Assembly (NCBI GenBank): GCA_965200465.1
Contig: OZ241358.1
Span: 62,001-126,000 of the forward strand
Source: Azophilus sp965200465
GTDB lineage: Bacteria; Pseudomonadota; Gammaproteobacteria; Pseudomonadales; Azotimanducaceae
DNA: 64,000 nt
Reading direction: 5' to 3'
The position numbers and the translations under genes are program-made. The notes under the pieces were generated by a model. The model had not been told where the DNA came from. It ran no database searches and saw nothing but the letters and a program-made list of their open reading frames with translations. Shown piece after piece: positions 25,134 through 33,846 of the stretch (position 1 is its first letter; every line of letters starts with the position of its first letter).

Positions 25134-27618
25134 CCAAGTCGTTGAACATTGGAAGCTGCTTTGCTGCCGCCGGCGCTGGCGGGTTTTTGACATTCTGGCT
25201 CAGCCAAGCGCTTTCCACTATGCCCTCCGTTCGCGGCAGCAATGGATTTAAGCTGGAGACGACCTCCTCCGCGTTCCTGCATGGACTCAATTCAACCAGC
25301 AAATGGCTGAGGAAAATAACCCGCACATCGTTGCGCGACAACTTTCGACCAGTGGCGTTGAACCGTTGAACCCGGTCTGAGCCCGCCCTTGCCGCCATGC
25401 TGAAGGCGACGTCTGGGGCGCAACGCCCTCGTCGGTCGGACTTCTTTTTCCGACAGACGACCAGCACGTCAAGATCAATTGGCTGCTTGGCGCTTCGTTT
25501 TGGCATAGCCACCGACATCTCTGACTTAACTGGTTGTGCTTGGACGATTGAAAAGCCCGCTCCCAGCACCGCCTTGGCAAGGGCAACCCAGCCGCTTTCC
25601 CTGGAATGGTGGTAGCTGAAAACAAGCAATCCCCGATCGCGGAGCACCCGGTTGCATTCCATGAAGACCGTCCTTAGTTTCTCCGCAAAATATTCCGCGT
25701 CGATGTCCTGCACTTCTTCTTTGCGCCTAGTGCTAGGGGCGCCTGCTCCATTTGTGAAGTAGAGTTGCTGCCACGCGAAGAAGAAATCCGCTAGTTCGGA
25801 GTAGTGGACGTTGTCGAAGAAAGGTGGGTCCGTCATTACAAGGTCCACGCTTTTGTCCGCAAGATCGGTCTTTGCGGAATCTCCGCATGACAGGTAGGTT
25901 GTGCTTGGTTTCAATCCATGCTTCGGGTTCCTGTCCAGGATCGGCCCGTCCATGGCGGCGCCTGCGCCAAAGACTTTGCGAATGGACTTCGCCTTGCCGT
26001 TGCGTTCCACAGCAATTTCAAACGGCGCCTCCCGGTAATCCAGGGATCTCAACAGGCGGCTCCGATAAAGTGTGCAGAAAGCGCCCGAACTCTTGGGCGT
26101 TCCCCATACATTCGCCTCGATAGGCATTCTTTCCGGCTTCAGTATATGGTGGGAAAACATGTGGCGAACCGCGCCTGTTCCTTCGCCTTTGTAGGAGGCG
26201 AACATGTTGTTGAATTCCAGCGTTCCAGAGAACAACAGCGACAGCGCGTCCTTGGCGCCGCCACTGGGGAGATCCCGGATCGCAGCGGCTAGAGTCCCTA
26301 GCGCCAGAGTTTGCCGGGAGTTGAACAATTCATGCCAGAATTTATATCCATAGTTGAGAATCTGCTTGGTGTTGTGGCCCTGTTCGATGGGGACGGACGG
26401 AATTTGCAGCTTGATGTGGCGAAGGCGTTGGGCCGCTGTTTTGAAATTGCGAATGTCCTCGTTCGTCGCTGGCAGGTACTCCTTGGCGCCGTCAGCTCGA
26501 AGAACCAGCTTGGCGTACATTCGGTGGCTAGGCGGCCGGCCGGCCGCCAAAGCGGTTCTAGCTATGGGGAATTCGTGGGTGCAGCTTGGGCACACAGCCG
26601 TGGCGCGACGGGCAGGACCGATTTGCGGGTTGAATTCTGTGCCACAGAGGCAGGCGAGGGATGTTGCGTCGTAGCGGCAGGACAACACCGTGCCGCAATC
26701 TGGACAAACTGCTTTTGCCTGCGGATGGCGATTCTTGTCGGCGTGGGAAGCGAAGACGTATCTGGGGAAGAGATCTACAGGCTTGCTGCATTGAGGACAG
26801 GGAAGGAACTTCACCCAAAAGAAATAAAGGACTTGGCACGGCCTTCCCGCGCTGTCCTTGGACTGATACAAGCGTTGAATTTGGCTGCCGACGCTCGCCT
26901 CAAGCTGCCGGAAGTGTACTTCGAGTTCGGCCCGATCAATTGGGCCGAGAGCCCCTCGAACCACTCGGTGCGCTACCGGATTGATGTCTCGGCCAATCGT
27001 GGTGCAGCCGAGCTTCTGCGCTTCTCCAACCGTGGTGCCGCTGCCCATGAACGGGTCGAACACCACCAGCCCGGGCAGGCGCAAGGGCTCGTAGAAGAGG
27101 TCCATCACTGAAGATCCCTTAGGCACGGCGGCGGCGATGATGGCCGCCCGAAACACCGAACCCAGCCGTTGCGCCCACCACTTGTGAACATGGTAGATGG
27201 GCCGGTATATCTCCTTCCTCCAACTTTCGGCCTCGGCAATCTCGCTGACGTGCTCGAATGGAAAACCGTCTTCTATTGCGCGTGTGCCTTGCCGGGCAAG
27301 CAACGATGAGCCGGCGAGCGAATCCGGTTGTGCAGCGCAGATATCGGTCAAGGTCCGCAACGCGGCCGCGGCGCGGGAGGATTGGCTTGAGACGAGTTCG
27401 CGAAGGCGTGTCGGCAACCGCCCGGAAATGAGGAGCAGTTTGTCCTCATCTTGTTCAAGCGCCGCGGCAAGTTTGCGCAGCACTTGCTCCGATGGCTGCA
27501 CCCGCCCGCTTTCAATTCGGGACAGGTAGGCCACGTCCACCCCCAACTGTTGCGCCAATGTGCGCAGTGAGAGGCCAAGGCCCCTTCGACATTGACGGAT
27601 GAACAACCCAATCTTCAT
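25123..27618 (-). CDS. HTH-fused, zinc-ribbon DNA methyltransferase
   Basis: A protein of 831 residues from the ATG at 27618 (MKIGLFIRQCRRGLGLSLRT), with AGGA 9 nt upstream. Residues 1-62 are a Cro/CI-type helix-turn-helix (TLAQQLGVDVAYLSRIESGR). YHVHKWWAQR (about 142-151) is typical of COG1743-like adenine methylases. AdoMet motif I is DPFMGSGTT (about 188-196). About 274-345 hold four CxxC-type zinc knuckles. Catalytic motif IV is TDPPFF (about 596-601). The order motif I, target region, motif IV is alpha-class. Low GC and unusual codon use suggest transfer. The fused HTH may let the enzyme control its own gene, like a separate C protein in other systems. Confidence 0.85.
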   Translation of the reverse strand: MKIGLFIRQCRRGLGLSLRTLAQQLGVDVAYLSRIESGRVQPSEQVLRKLAAALEQDEDKLLLISGRLPTRLRELVSSQSSRAAAALRTLTDICAAQPDSLAGSSLLARQGTRAIEDGFPFEHVSEIAEAESWRKEIYRPIYHVHKWWAQRLGSVFRAAIIAAAVPKGSSVMDLFYEPLRLPGLVVFDPFMGSGTTVGEAQKLGCTTIGRDINPVAHRVVRGALGPIDRAELEVHFRQLEASVGSQIQRLYQSKDSAGRPCQVLYFFWVKFLPCPQCSKPVDLFPRYVFASHADKNRHPQAKAVCPDCGTVLSCRYDATSLACLCGTEFNPQIGPARRATAVCPSCTHEFPIARTALAAGRPPSHRMYAKLVLRADGAKEYLPATNEDIRNFKTAAQRLRHIKLQIPSVPIEQGHNTKQILNYGYKFWHELFNSRQTLALGTLAAAIRDLPSGGAKDALSLLFSGTLEFNNMFASYKGEGTGAVRHMFSHHILKPERMPIEANVWGTPKSSGAFCTLYRSRLLRSLDYREAPFEIAVERNGKAKSIRKVFGAGAAMDGPILDRNPKHGLKPSTTYLSCGDSAKTDLADKSVDLVMTDPPFFDNVHYSELADFFFAWQQLYFTNGAGAPSTRRKEEVQDIDAEYFAEKLRTVFMECNRVLRDRGLLVFSYHHSRESGWVALAKAVLGAGFSIVQAQPVKSEMSVAMPKRSAKQPIDLDVLVVCRKKKSDRRGRCAPDVAFSMAARAGSDRVQRFNATGRKLSRNDVRVIFLSHLLVELSPCRNAEEVVSSLNPLLPRTEGIVESAWLSQNVKNPPAPAAAKQLPMFNDLATA

Positions 27619-27626
27619 AAATCGCA

Positions 27627-27656
27627 ATCCTGCCTTTTGTTGACTGCTTTGTCAAC
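27627..27656 (-). promoter_or_regulatory. Methyltransferase promoter with perfect inverted repeat (putative operator)
   Basis: GTTGAC-tgcttt-GTCAAC (27639-27656) is a perfect 6-bp-arm inverted repeat just upstream of the methyltransferase start. On the minus strand it contains TTGACA (27655-27650), a consensus -35. A weak -10 (CAGGAT, 27632-27627) lies 17 bp away. An operator overlapping the -35 fits repression by the HTH fused to the methyltransferase. The -10 is poor, so the promoter call is tentative; the repeat itself is seen directly. Confidence 0.5.
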
Positions 27657-27721
27657 GGCGTGGAGCAAATTGAGTGGCTACGCCGGCTCGCTGGGTCATG
27701 GGCGGACGATGCGCGTCAGGG

Positions 27722-27751
27722 TTGTGTTTCCAGCGGCAGGCGCAATATATA
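27722..27751 (+). promoter_or_regulatory. Putative sigma-70 promoter of alaS
   Basis: TTGTGT (27722-27727) and TATATA (27746-27751) are separated by 18 bp and lie 31 nt before the alaS ATG. The -10 stands out in an otherwise GC-rich stretch. It points away from the restriction-modification island, so alaS-lysC is transcribed independently of it. Confidence 0.5.
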
Positions 27752-27782
27752 CTTGCTGCCATTCCCCTGGGATTGAACCGGC

Positions 27783-30473
27783 ATGAACACCGCTGAGGTG
27801 CGCCAAGCGTACCTTGCCTTCTTTGCGGACCGGGGGCACCGCGTGGTGCCTTCGAGCACGCTCGTGCCGCGCGGGGACCCCACTTTGCTGTTCACCAACG
27901 CCGGCATGAACCAGTTCAAGGATGCGCTGCTCGGCCGGGAGGACCTGGGCTACAGGCGGGCCGCATCCGCGCAGCGCTGCGTGCGCGCCGGGGGCAAGCA
28001 CAACGACTTGGAGAATGTCGGCTACACCGCCCGCCACCTCACCTTCTTCGAGATGCTCGGCAACTTCAGTTTTGGCGATTACTTCAAGGAGGAGACCATC
28101 GCCTGGGCTTGGGAGTTCGTCACCGGCTCCTTGGCCCTGCCGAAGGAGCGCCTTTGGGTCACGGTGCATCCAACCGACGACGCAAGCCGCCGCCTCTGGA
28201 CCGACAAGGTCGGCGTGCCGGAGGCGCGGGTGGTGGACCACGGGGACAACTTCTGGGCGATGGGAGACACCGGCCCCTGCGGTCCCTGCACGGAGATATT
28301 CTACGACCACGGCCCGGAAGTGCCTGGCGGGCCGCCGGGCTCAGCGGAAGAGGACGGCGACCGCTACGTTGAGATCTGGAACCTGGTCTTCCCCCAATTC
28401 GACCGCACCCAAGATGGCCAACTGCGCCCGCTGCCGCAACCCGGCGTCGATACCGGCATGGGCTTGGAGCGCATGGCGGCGGTGTTGCAAGGGCGGCGCA
28501 GCGCCTTCGAGATCGACCTGTTCCGCCGCCTTATGCGCCGCGCCGGGGCCTTCGCCGGCGTCAAGGGAGACGCGGCGGTGCTGGCCAACCCCTCCTTGCG
28601 GGTGATAGCGGACCATCTGCGCTCCAGCGCCTTCCTCATCGCCGACGGCATGGTTCCCGGCAATGAGGACCGCGCCTACGTCCTGCGGCGCATCATTCGC
28701 CGCGCCCTGCGCCACGGCTACAAGTTGGGCGTCAAGGAGCCGTTCTTCCACGCATTGGCGGATGACTTGGCCGCCGAAATGGGCGCCGCCCATCCCTTGC
28801 TTCAGGAGCAGTTGCCGCATGTCAAGCAGGTGCTGCTGCGCGAGGAGGAGCGGTTCTCCGCCACCCTCAGCCAAGGCATGGCGGTGCTGGAGAAGGCGCT
28901 GCGCGCCGGCGGCTGCAGCCGCATTCCCGGCAAGCTGCTGTTCAAGCTCTACGACACCTACGGCTTCCCCACGGACCTGACTGCGGACATCGCCCGGGAG
29001 CGCGGCCTTGGGGTGGACATGGCCGGCTTTGAGGCGGAAATGGGCAAGCAACGGGCTAGAGGCCGCGCCTCCGCCCGCTTTGACGCCGGCTTAAGCCAAA
29101 AGGTGAAAACCACCACGGCGGTGGATTTCCTCGGCTACGGCGCCTGCTCTGATGAAGGTCAAGTGCAAGCCTTGCATGACGCTGAGGGCGAGCCGCTGGC
29201 GGTCTTGAAGGAAGGGCAGGCGGGAGTGGTGGTGCTGGACCGCACGCCCTTCTACGCCGAAGCCGGGGGGCAGGTGGGGGACACCGGCGAACTGCGCTGT
29301 CACTTGGTTTCGGAAAGCCGCAACAAGCCGGCCTCCGGGCTGGCCGAGAGTGCTGACGAGCCCTCCGCAACGGAGGTTCGGTTCATGGTGTCGGACACTC
29401 TGGCCGCCGGAGATCAGCACCTGCACATCGGCCAAGCCGTTGGCGATGGGCTGCGGGTTGGCGACCGAGTGGCTGCGCGGGTGGACGAGGAGCGCCGCCG
29501 CCGCATTCGCGCCAACCACTCCGCCACCCATTTGCTGCACGCCGCCCTGCGCAAGGTGCTGGGCGCCCACGTGCAGCAGAAGGGCTCCTTGGTGGCGCCG
29601 GACCGCCTGCGCTTCGACTTCTCCCATCCGCAGCCGGTCACCGAGGCGGAGATTGCCGAAATCGAGGCGCTGGTCAACGAACAGATACAGGCCAACAGCG
29701 AGGTCGTTACCCGCCGCATGAGCTATGCGGACGCCATCGAGCAAGGCGCCGTCGCCCTGTTCGGGGAGAAGTACGGCGATGAGGTGCGGGTGCTGAACAT
29801 GGGCCGCGGCTACTCCGTGGAGCTTTGCGGCGGCACCCATGTGGAGCGCACCGGAGACATCGGCCTGTTCAAGATCACCAGCGAGTCCAGCATCGCCGCC
29901 GGCGTTCGCCGGGTGGAGGCGGCGGCCGGCTTCAGCGCCTTGGTTCGAGTGGCGGAGATGGAGCGGTTGCTGGGCCGTCTGGCCGGGGAGCTGAACGCCG
30001 CCCAGGCGGACCTGCCCGACCTTGTGCAGGGCTTGCTGGAGGAGAACCGGTGCCTGAAGAAGGCGCTGCGGGACGCCGGCGACCGCCTGGCTCGGGAGCA
30101 GGGCGGGGACTTGGCGCAAGCGGCGGTGGATGTCGCTGGCGTTAAGGTCGTGGCCGCCGAGGTGGCCGGGGACCGGCAGGCGATGATGCGCACCCTGGAT
30201 TCGCTGCGCTCCAAGCTGGACCCCGGCGTGGTGGTGCTGGCGCAGATTCATGGCGGCAACGTCAACTTGGTGGCTGCGGTGGCCAAGTCGCTGGCCGAGA
30301 ACCTGCCGGCCCCCGCCCTAGTCAACGCCGTGGGCGCCTTGGTTGGCGCCAAGGGCGGCGGTCGCCCGGAACTGGCTAGGGCCGGAGGCGGGGCGCAGGT
30401 CGAAAAGCTGCCGCAAGCCTTGGGCGGCGTCGCCGCCTGGGTGCGGGAGCGGCTTGCGCAGTGCTCCAACTGA
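27783..30473 (+). CDS. alaS: Alanyl-tRNA synthetase
   Basis: A protein of 896 residues, slightly longer than the 875 of E. coli. The class II core opens with TAEVRQAYLAFFADRGHRVV and NAGMNQFKDALLG. Other core landmarks are FFEMLGNFSFGDYFK and VDTGMGLERMAAVLQG. The editing domain zinc site is complete: HSATH in the first part and CGGTHVERTGD in the second. The C-Ala domain includes ALVGAKGGGRPELARAGG. It charges tRNA-Ala through the G3-U70 pair and hydrolyses Ser/Gly errors. lysC begins 13 bp after its stop, so they form an operon. The recA-recX-alaS neighbourhood is ancestral in gammaproteobacteria, here interrupted by the restriction island. Confidence 0.97.
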   Translation: MNTAEVRQAYLAFFADRGHRVVPSSTLVPRGDPTLLFTNAGMNQFKDALLGREDLGYRRAASAQRCVRAGGKHNDLENVGYTARHLTFFEMLGNFSFGDYFKEETIAWAWEFVTGSLALPKERLWVTVHPTDDASRRLWTDKVGVPEARVVDHGDNFWAMGDTGPCGPCTEIFYDHGPEVPGGPPGSAEEDGDRYVEIWNLVFPQFDRTQDGQLRPLPQPGVDTGMGLERMAAVLQGRRSAFEIDLFRRLMRRAGAFAGVKGDAAVLANPSLRVIADHLRSSAFLIADGMVPGNEDRAYVLRRIIRRALRHGYKLGVKEPFFHALADDLAAEMGAAHPLLQEQLPHVKQVLLREEERFSATLSQGMAVLEKALRAGGCSRIPGKLLFKLYDTYGFPTDLTADIARERGLGVDMAGFEAEMGKQRARGRASARFDAGLSQKVKTTTAVDFLGYGACSDEGQVQALHDAEGEPLAVLKEGQAGVVVLDRTPFYAEAGGQVGDTGELRCHLVSESRNKPASGLAESADEPSATEVRFMVSDTLAAGDQHLHIGQAVGDGLRVGDRVAARVDEERRRRIRANHSATHLLHAALRKVLGAHVQQKGSLVAPDRLRFDFSHPQPVTEAEIAEIEALVNEQIQANSEVVTRRMSYADAIEQGAVALFGEKYGDEVRVLNMGRGYSVELCGGTHVERTGDIGLFKITSESSIAAGVRRVEAAAGFSALVRVAEMERLLGRLAGELNAAQADLPDLVQGLLEENRCLKKALRDAGDRLAREQGGDLAQAAVDVAGVKVVAAEVAGDRQAMMRTLDSLRSKLDPGVVVLAQIHGGNVNLVAAVAKSLAENLPAPALVNAVGALVGAKGGGRPELARAGGGAQVEKLPQALGGVAAWVRERLAQCSN

Positions 30474-30486
30474 CGCGGGCGCTGGC

Positions 30487-31716
30487 ATGGCGTTGATCGT
30501 TCAGAAGTACGGCGGCACCAGCGTCGGCGACCTAGAGCACATTCAGGGGGTGGCCCGGCGCGTCGCCGACAGCTTGGCGGCCGGCCATCAGGTCATCGTC
30601 GTGGTTTCCGCCATCGGCGGGGAAACCAATCGCTTGGAGGCTCTGGGCCTGCAAATGGCCGCTCGCCCGGATGCCCAGGAAATGGATGTGCTGCTGGCCG
30701 CTGGGGAGCAGGTCTCCTCGGCCTTGCTGGCCATGGCGCTGATGACGTTGGGGCATCGCGCCCGCTCTTATTTGGCGCACCAGATTCCCATGCTGACGGA
30801 CGCTCGGCATCAACGCGCCCGCATCGAGAAGATCGAGACGGCCCCCCTGATGGAGTGCCTAGCGGCTGGGGTGACCCCGGTGGTGGCGGGCTTTCAGGGC
30901 ATTTCCGCGGCGGGCCGGGTCACCACCTTGGGGCGTGGCGGATCCGACACCACGGCGGTGGCCGTGGCCGCCGCCGTGGCCGCCGCCGAGTGCCACATAT
31001 GCACGGACGTCGACGGCGTCCATACGGCGGATCCGCGCATCGTCCGCAGCGCCCGGCGCATGGCGCAGGTCACCTTTGAGGAGATGCTGGAGTTGGCCAG
31101 CCTCGGCTCCAAGGTGCTGCATCCGCGCTCGGTGGAGTTCGCCGGCAAATACAAGGTGCCCCTGAGGGTGGTTTCGACCTTTGAGCCGGGAGAGGGCACC
31201 CTGATTACGATGGAGAACGAGTCCATGGAGCAACCCATAGTCTCCGGCGTGGCCTACGCCCGGAATGAAGCCAAGATCACCATGTCCGGCGTGGCGGACG
31301 TGCCCGGCGTGGCGGCCAAGATCATCGGCCCGGTGGGCCGCGCCGAGATCGAGGTGGACATGATTGTGCAGAACACCGCGGCGGACGGCCTCACCGACTT
31401 CACCTTCACCGTCGGGCGCGATGACTACGAAGCCGCCTTGGAGCTGCTTGAGCCGGTGCGCGAAAGCCTAGGCGCCCGGGCGCTGTCCGGGGACAACGGC
31501 ATCGCCAAGGTGTCCGTGGTCGGCGTCGGCATGCGCTCCCATGCAGGGGTGGCCGCCCGCCTGTTCGACTGCTTGGCGGCGGAGAACATCAACATTCAGA
31601 TGATCTCCACCTCGGAAATCAAGATCTCGGTGGTGGTGGCGGAGCGCTACCTGGAGTTGGCCGTGCGCACCCTGCACGGCGCCTTCGGCTTGGGTGCAAG
31701 CCCCGCGGTTTCCTAG
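30487..31716 (+). CDS. lysC: Aspartate kinase
   Basis: A protein of 409 residues from the ATG at 30487 (MALIVQKYGGTSVGDLEHI). The kinase domain has KYGGTSVG, the substrate region GFQGISAAGRVTTLGRGGSDTTAV, and DVDGVHTADPRIV. Two ACT repeats follow (about 265-405; EAKITMSGVADVPGVAAKI and NGIAKVSVVGVGMRSHAGVA), giving feedback control by lysine and/or threonine. It catalyses the first step toward lysine/DAP, threonine and methionine. DAP is also the substrate of MurE encoded in this window. csrA, which often follows in relatives, is absent; a convergent transporter gene overlaps the stop (CTAG, 31713-31716). Confidence 0.95.
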   Translation: MALIVQKYGGTSVGDLEHIQGVARRVADSLAAGHQVIVVVSAIGGETNRLEALGLQMAARPDAQEMDVLLAAGEQVSSALLAMALMTLGHRARSYLAHQIPMLTDARHQRARIEKIETAPLMECLAAGVTPVVAGFQGISAAGRVTTLGRGGSDTTAVAVAAAVAAAECHICTDVDGVHTADPRIVRSARRMAQVTFEEMLELASLGSKVLHPRSVEFAGKYKVPLRVVSTFEPGEGTLITMENESMEQPIVSGVAYARNEAKITMSGVADVPGVAAKIIGPVGRAEIEVDMIVQNTAADGLTDFTFTVGRDDYEAALELLEPVRESLGARALSGDNGIAKVSVVGVGMRSHAGVAARLFDCLAAENINIQMISTSEIKISVVVAERYLELAVRTLHGAFGLGASPAVS

Positions 31717-33089
31717 TCTCCCGTTGCGCGGGCCGGGACCGGCAGGCGCGCTGGATTTTGGATGCCGAATTGCCGCAGGGTGCCGGCAATGGTCTGCCGG
31801 CCTAGCTGGATGCGTTCGTCGTGCAGCAGGTAGGAGAACACATAGCCGAGGCCGAGTATGAACACGCCCACCAGGAAGCAGTAGATGACCGCTCGGTCCG
31901 GATATTGATCCTTGAGGTAGCCCACATAGACGGGGCCGAAGATGCCGGCGGCGGCCCAGGCGGTGAGAACGGCGCCGTAGATCGCGGACATTTTTTTGGC
32001 GCCGAAGACGTCGAGCACGAAGGACGGCATGGTGGCGAAGCCGCCGCCGAAGCAGAGCATGACGTAGCACACCAAGGCGGAAAACACATAGGGGTTGCGC
32101 TCCGTCATCAGGATGCCGAAAACGACCATTTGGCTGGCGAGCAGAATCCTGAACACCCGCACCCGTCCGATGCGGTCCGACAGCAACCCCCAGAACAGGC
32201 GGCCGAAGCCGTTGCACAGGGAGCTGATGGCGATCAGCGTGGCCCCGTAGGCGGCCAGGGTTTCCGGCTCTATGGTTCGGTCGGTCAGGCCCCAGACATC
32301 CTGCAGCAGCGGCGATTGAAAGCTGATCACGGCGATGCCGGCGGCGATGTTGAAAAAGAACACCAGCCACATGATGGTGAATTCGCGGGTGCGGAGGTAA
32401 ACGTTCAGCACGTCGGGTTCGTTTTCGGGAATGGGGTGTTGGGCGGCCCAGCCCTCGGTGACGTGTTTGGGCGGCGGCGGGTCGCTCAGCCCAAGGCTGG
32501 CGGGAATTGAAATGCAGGCGAAGACGATGCCGAGGCCCAGGAACAACATGGGCAGTTCCCCGTCCGTTTGGAGCACCAATATCGGCGCCAGCCCTTTGCT
32601 CAGCAGCAAGGCGCCAACCCCGAAGCCCATGACGACTATGCCGGTCGCCAGCCCCTTGCGGTCCGGAAACCACTTCGCCACCGTGGCCACTGGGGTGACG
32701 TAGCCAAAGCCTATGCCGACGCCGCCGATGACGCCGTAGCCGATGTAGAACATCACTAGGTTGTTCAAGTGCAGCGCCAAGGCGCCGAGCACATAGCCGC
32801 CGGAGAACATCAGGCTGCCCATGAGGGCCAGCTTGCGGGGGCCTAGGCGAGGCAGCGCCGACCCGGCCCAGGCGGCGGCAATGCCCAAGGAGAAGATCGT
32901 GATGCTGAAGGCCCAAGCCGTGTTGGAGTACGTCCAGCCCAGCTGCTTGACCAGCATGATCTGAAAGAAGCTCCAAGCGTACACGGTGCCGAAGCAGAGC
33001 TGCAGCACCGTGCAAAGCAGCGCCACTACGGTGCGGGGCAAGCCCTTGCGTTGCGTCCGTGCGCCGGCGGTTGGCGCCGCGTCGCTCAT
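31713..33089 (-). CDS. MFS transporter, oxalate/formate antiporter (OFA) family
   Basis: A protein of 458 residues with about 12 membrane helices. The N-terminal pattern (LCFGTVYAWSFFQIML; WTYSNTAWAFSITIFSLG) and the loop PVATVAKWFPDRKGLATGI are characteristic of the OFA subgroup, which moves small mono- or dicarboxylates. It is the last gene of a three-gene run on the minus strand: binding protein, sensor-like membrane protein, transporter. Its start overlaps the sensor stop (ATGA). The run suggests carboxylate sensing and uptake or exchange, with the actual substrate unknown. Confidence 0.88.
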   Translation of the reverse strand: MSDAAPTAGARTQRKGLPRTVVALLCTVLQLCFGTVYAWSFFQIMLVKQLGWTYSNTAWAFSITIFSLGIAAAWAGSALPRLGPRKLALMGSLMFSGGYVLGALALHLNNLVMFYIGYGVIGGVGIGFGYVTPVATVAKWFPDRKGLATGIVVMGFGVGALLLSKGLAPILVLQTDGELPMLFLGLGIVFACISIPASLGLSDPPPPKHVTEGWAAQHPIPENEPDVLNVYLRTREFTIMWLVFFFNIAAGIAVISFQSPLLQDVWGLTDRTIEPETLAAYGATLIAISSLCNGFGRLFWGLLSDRIGRVRVFRILLASQMVVFGILMTERNPYVFSALVCYVMLCFGGGFATMPSFVLDVFGAKKMSAIYGAVLTAWAAAGIFGPVYVGYLKDQYPDRAVIYCFLVGVFILGLGYVFSYLLHDERIQLGRQTIAGTLRQFGIQNPARLPVPARATGD

Positions 33090-33838
33090 CGCGCTTCGCC
33101 CGGCGCCGCCAAGCCGCGCTCGTTGTCGGCGTCCTTAAAGCCGGCGCAATGCAGCAGCAGGCGGGCAAGCTGGCCGGCTTCGTCCTTGCGCCGCAGAAGG
33201 TTTTCGCTGGGCAGCGCCTGCTCGCCGTCGCGCGCCAGCGACACCGCATAGGCCAGCAGTTCCCCAAGAGGCCGCGCCGCTAGGTTGACGAACCAGATGG
33301 CTGCGAACACCCCGACGACGAAGACGATGGAGATCAGGTAGATCTGCTGGCCGATGGCGCGCTGGATCTTCAGCGCCACAAGGCCGGTGTCCATGCCGAC
33401 ATGCACCGCGCCGCCAACGCCGGCCAAGATGGGGCTGCCCACCTCGACGAAGTCCCCCATGCCGGGCAGGCTGCGCTGAACCGTGGCCGTGTTCAAGGGG
33501 TCGCCTTGGAGAATCACCTCGGGAATGCCCGGCACGAAGGTGTGGGCCAGAAAGGTGCCCGTTTCGTCCGTGATGTAGATGTAGTTGATGCCTTGGATCT
33601 CCACGAACTGATCGATCAGGGACTGCAAGGTGGCGAGGTCCCGGTTCAGGAGAATGTCCATGCTGGAGTCCGCAATGGTCTTGGCGATGTCCTTGCTGTT
33701 GCTTTCGTACTCCGCCGATAGATGGGTATCGACCGTGTAAACGCACAGCACCGAAGTGGAAACGCCGATGAGGCCGAACAACGAAAAGACGCCGAACAAG
33801 GTCTTCTGAAACAGTTTTTGGACTTTTGGAATGGGCAT
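33086..33838 (-). CDS. Membrane sensor-like protein (Cache-type) without output domain
   Basis: A protein of 250 residues. Transmembrane helix 1 is at about 13-36 (LFGVFSLFGLIGVSTSVLCV). A periplasmic domain at about 37-175 resembles a single Cache/PAS-like sensor (IDQFVEIQGINYIYITDETG; then VHVGMDTG near 145). Helix 2 is at about 178-200. A HAMP-like stretch (AARPLGELLAYAVSLARDG; ending DEAGQLARLLLHCAGF) comes next, and the protein then stops. No histidine kinase, GGDEF or chemoreceptor signalling domain follows. It lies between a binding protein (8 bp upstream) and an OFA transporter (overlapping), so it may relay ligand state to the transporter or to a partner encoded elsewhere. Confidence 0.7.
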   Translation of the reverse strand: MPIPKVQKLFQKTLFGVFSLFGLIGVSTSVLCVYTVDTHLSAEYESNSKDIAKTIADSSMDILLNRDLATLQSLIDQFVEIQGINYIYITDETGTFLAHTFVPGIPEVILQGDPLNTATVQRSLPGMGDFVEVGSPILAGVGGAVHVGMDTGLVALKIQRAIGQQIYLISIVFVVGVFAAIWFVNLAARPLGELLAYAVSLARDGEQALPSENLLRRKDEAGQLARLLLHCAGFKDADNERGLAAPGEAR

Positions 33839-33846
33839 TTCACCTC

